From positions 49,646,501 through 49,710,500 of the forward strand of contig CM045731.1 in the NCBI GenBank assembly GCA_024760905.1: 64,000 nt of DNA. Direction: 5' to 3'. This stretch comes from Plotosus lineatus. Its lineage: Eukaryota; Chordata; Actinopteri; Siluriformes; Plotosidae. The notes beneath the pieces were generated by a model, which saw nothing but the letters and a program-made list of their open reading frames with translations, had not been told where the DNA came from and did not search any database. Below, one piece after another: positions 61,821-64,000 of this stretch; the first letter of the stretch is position 1, and every line of letters begins with the position of its first letter. A program made the position numbers and the translations under genes.

Positions 61821-63175
61821 TTCACCTCATTGTTGTCCCCTTCCGTCATGCTTTCCACCTTTGTTGTTAAGACAGTACTGGCCAATGAGAATCGCTGTTT
61901 CACCGAACTGGTGAAATCACAAGGAGCAGTTGATACTGATTTCGCTTTGGTCACTTTTTAGTACGGTGTATGATAGGGGACTTACCCGGGTTTTTTTTCA
62001 AAGATGGAGTCGAATGTCAAGTAGTGGAGGCAATCCAAACAAGTCTACAGTATTCCTGCTTCCTGGTCCACGGATAAAGATGCATCTAGATTTCGAGATC
62101 TTGTTTGTTCATGTTGCCACAGATTTCAAGGAACATCCGTATGTTTATTGTGGTAACAGTAATGTATGATGTTTGGACAGTCAGAAACGGGAATGCAGGG
62201 AGGAATCGCACTAGGTGCTACCTAGGTATTGTCATTTCTCTCACCTTGAGCTTCACCAAAAATGTAAACTTTTCAGCCATTGATCAAGTTGCTACTCTGA
62301 AAAGTTGACAGCGATATGCTGAATAGTTCTTGAGATATAGGGTTGTGTGTCGCACAAGCCAACTGAACTCAAAACAATGAGAGTGACAATATCATGACTG
62401 GTGATCAGAGCTGAGAGTAATTTAAAATCACCGCAGTATGTCGGTTCTATTAAGAAGGTCACAGTGTGAGACACTTCCTTTCATAATCTGAAAAACAGAC
62501 AGACCAATTGGGAATTCTGGTGTGGAGAGACTTTTTTTAAAGGGACCCTGTTCTTCTGTTATAGCTCATGATGTGTACCCAGATCATGCCTGGCTTCAAA
62601 TATCAGTGCGTTTGATTTTGCCTTGATTCCACGTACAGCCCCCATTTTGTAGTCAGATTTTCCAGCATGTAGAGGAAATCACAACAAAGAGGCCACATGC
62701 TGTGCACATGGAACTGGATGGTCTGTGATTTCCCTCCTCCCCATTTGTTGTTCTTTATTTTTTTGAAGGAGAAGCTTGGCATTTTAAATAGGTCAGGAAA
62801 GTTTGCACTGTACATGACCTTTCAGCTTTTCTCTACCATTCCCCACCGGCTGCTGCTGCACTTTCTCAGTGACCGTCTCCGGAACTGAGTGTTTCGCATT
62901 CTGTGAAACTGCTGTAGATGAATCATATAACTGGTCACAGTTGGAGTATTACCGTCACAATCATGCATTATTTATCTGTATAAATTAGAAAGTTCTTCGT
63001 TTCTGAGAGTTTAGATACAGAAATTCCATGAAGATTGGAAATGCTTTGTATTTCTGATCTCACTTGTAATAAAATATAATTCCCAAGACTGATGCAGAAT
63101 TTTTCATTTATCTCTCTGCTGATACACACTAAAAACTGTATCTCTCTAAAGATATTGTAAATACAATTTCCCTGC
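61821..63175. other. intergenic, nothing recognised
   Basis: Unique-looking sequence; frames under 80 codons without family resemblance. Confidence 0.5.
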
Positions 63176-63179
63176 AAGA

Positions 63180-63725
63180 TGGTTCCGAGTTCAAATTCCA
63201 GGCTCTCCGTGGCGTTTGCATGGGTTCCCTAGTGGTTAGGGTGCTGCACTCATGAGGTTGTGAGTTCAAATCCCACCGAGACCCTCACTGTGCTAAGACC
63301 CCTGGGCAATGTCTCAACCACAAGTGTGCCTCTGTTCACCCAGCAGTATAAATGGGTACCAGTAAAATATACTGGAAAGGTAACCTGAGATGGACTAGCG
63401 TCCCATCCAGGAGGAGTTGAACTCCTGGTCGCTTCACGCTATGGAAACCGGGGATAAGCACTGGCCTGATGAGTCACTATGGCTCGGGTGTAAAAACTCA
63501 ACAGACTTTACCTACCTACCTACTCTGGTTTCCTCCCATAATTCAAAAACATGCATATTGGGCTAATAGGCTGTTCTAAATTGAGCCCAGATGTGAGTGT
63601 GTCTTGCCCTGTGATGGTCTGGTAAGCTTTCAGGGTGTACCCTGCCTTCCCCGAATGTGTCAACTGAGATTGGCTCCACCCCCTTGCAACCCTAATGGTA
63701 GATTGAAGCCTACTAAGCTCAAGTG
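63180..63725 (+). repeat. SINE family A copy interrupted by S1
   Basis: Left part GATGGTTCCGAGTTCAAATT to GTTTGCATGGGTTCC; right part from about 63520, ACTCTGGTTTCCTCCCATAA to CAACTGAGATTGGCTCC and CCCTAATGGTAGATTG. Confidence 0.7.
63218..63512 (+). repeat. tRNA-derived SINE family S1 copy inside family A
   Basis: CCTAGTGGTTAGGGTGCTG head to GGCTCGGGTGTAAAAACTCA. Family A sequence lies on both sides. Confidence 0.85.
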
Positions 63726-64000
63726 ATTGAGTTCTCCCATATAATAAGTCTTAAAAACAATAGCTGCGATATTGGCTATTAAATATGCTGAGTAGTACTA
63801 CTAGCTACTCGAGCACTTTTCATAATTGTTTTTATTACTTTATTTTTTTCTTCCACATCACTTACTTCTCCTCCCATTGGCTTCGATTCTTATTTCAAGG
63901 TGTAGCTGTTCTATGAGATTAAAATGACCAACGTTGGTCGATAGGTTGCCGTGCATTACATAAATGCATCACAACTTTTTTCCCCTCTGGTCATTTTTTT
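63726..64000. other. window end, nothing recognised
   Basis: Unique-looking AT-rich sequence. Confidence 0.5.

Overview
This is vertebrate nuclear DNA, almost certainly from a ray-finned (teleost) fish. It has GT-AG introns, dense CA/TA microsatellites, and many tRNA-headed SINE copies, small DNA transposons and one RTE-like LINE. I cannot name the species. No bacterial, phage, CRISPR or riboswitch structure is present; most long open frames are translations of CA/GT or TA arrays or of repeats.

Layout. 1-14.8 kb is gene-free and repeat-packed: microsatellites, a CAGTTGGCCC-ended DNA element at 6251-7951, LINE and hAT debris at 12.4-13.6 kb. 14,847-21,059 holds hnf4a on the + strand in ten coding exons (463 codons plus stop, P1-type first exon), with its 3' UTR running to about 22.3 kb. 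27,846-30,855 holds ttpal on the + strand in four coding exons (337 codons plus stop). A likely non-coding first exon and CCAAT promoter lie at 26.29-26.35 kb, and poly(A) signals at 32.4-32.6 kb. HNF4A and TTPAL are also neighbours in human, so this is conserved synteny. At 34.5-36.2 kb there is a promoter-like segment, a probable first exon and one 87-nt candidate coding exon of an unidentified + strand gene. From there to the end no gene is recognisable and transposable elements dominate.

How the parts work together. hnf4a encodes a nuclear receptor transcription factor and ttpal a CRAL-TRIO lipid-binding protein; the sequence gives no evidence that they are co-regulated. The repeat landscape is the most informative part. 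One tRNA-derived SINE body occurs with two different 3' tails, one matching the RTE-like LINE present here and one shared with a second SINE family. A three-layer nest (SINE, then pogo-like transposon, then LINE) can be read at near-base resolution at 53.9-58.3 kb. Two hAT-type elements keep perfect 8-bp target duplications, one carrying a small intact BED-finger frame. A foldback MITE sits in an older MITE whose relative elsewhere in the window shows the uninterrupted site.

Limits: SINE and MITE borders are read by eye and may be off by several bases, and family names are assignments by resemblance. I see no previously undescribed molecular system; the SINE tail exchange and the unidentified exons are the most useful leads.
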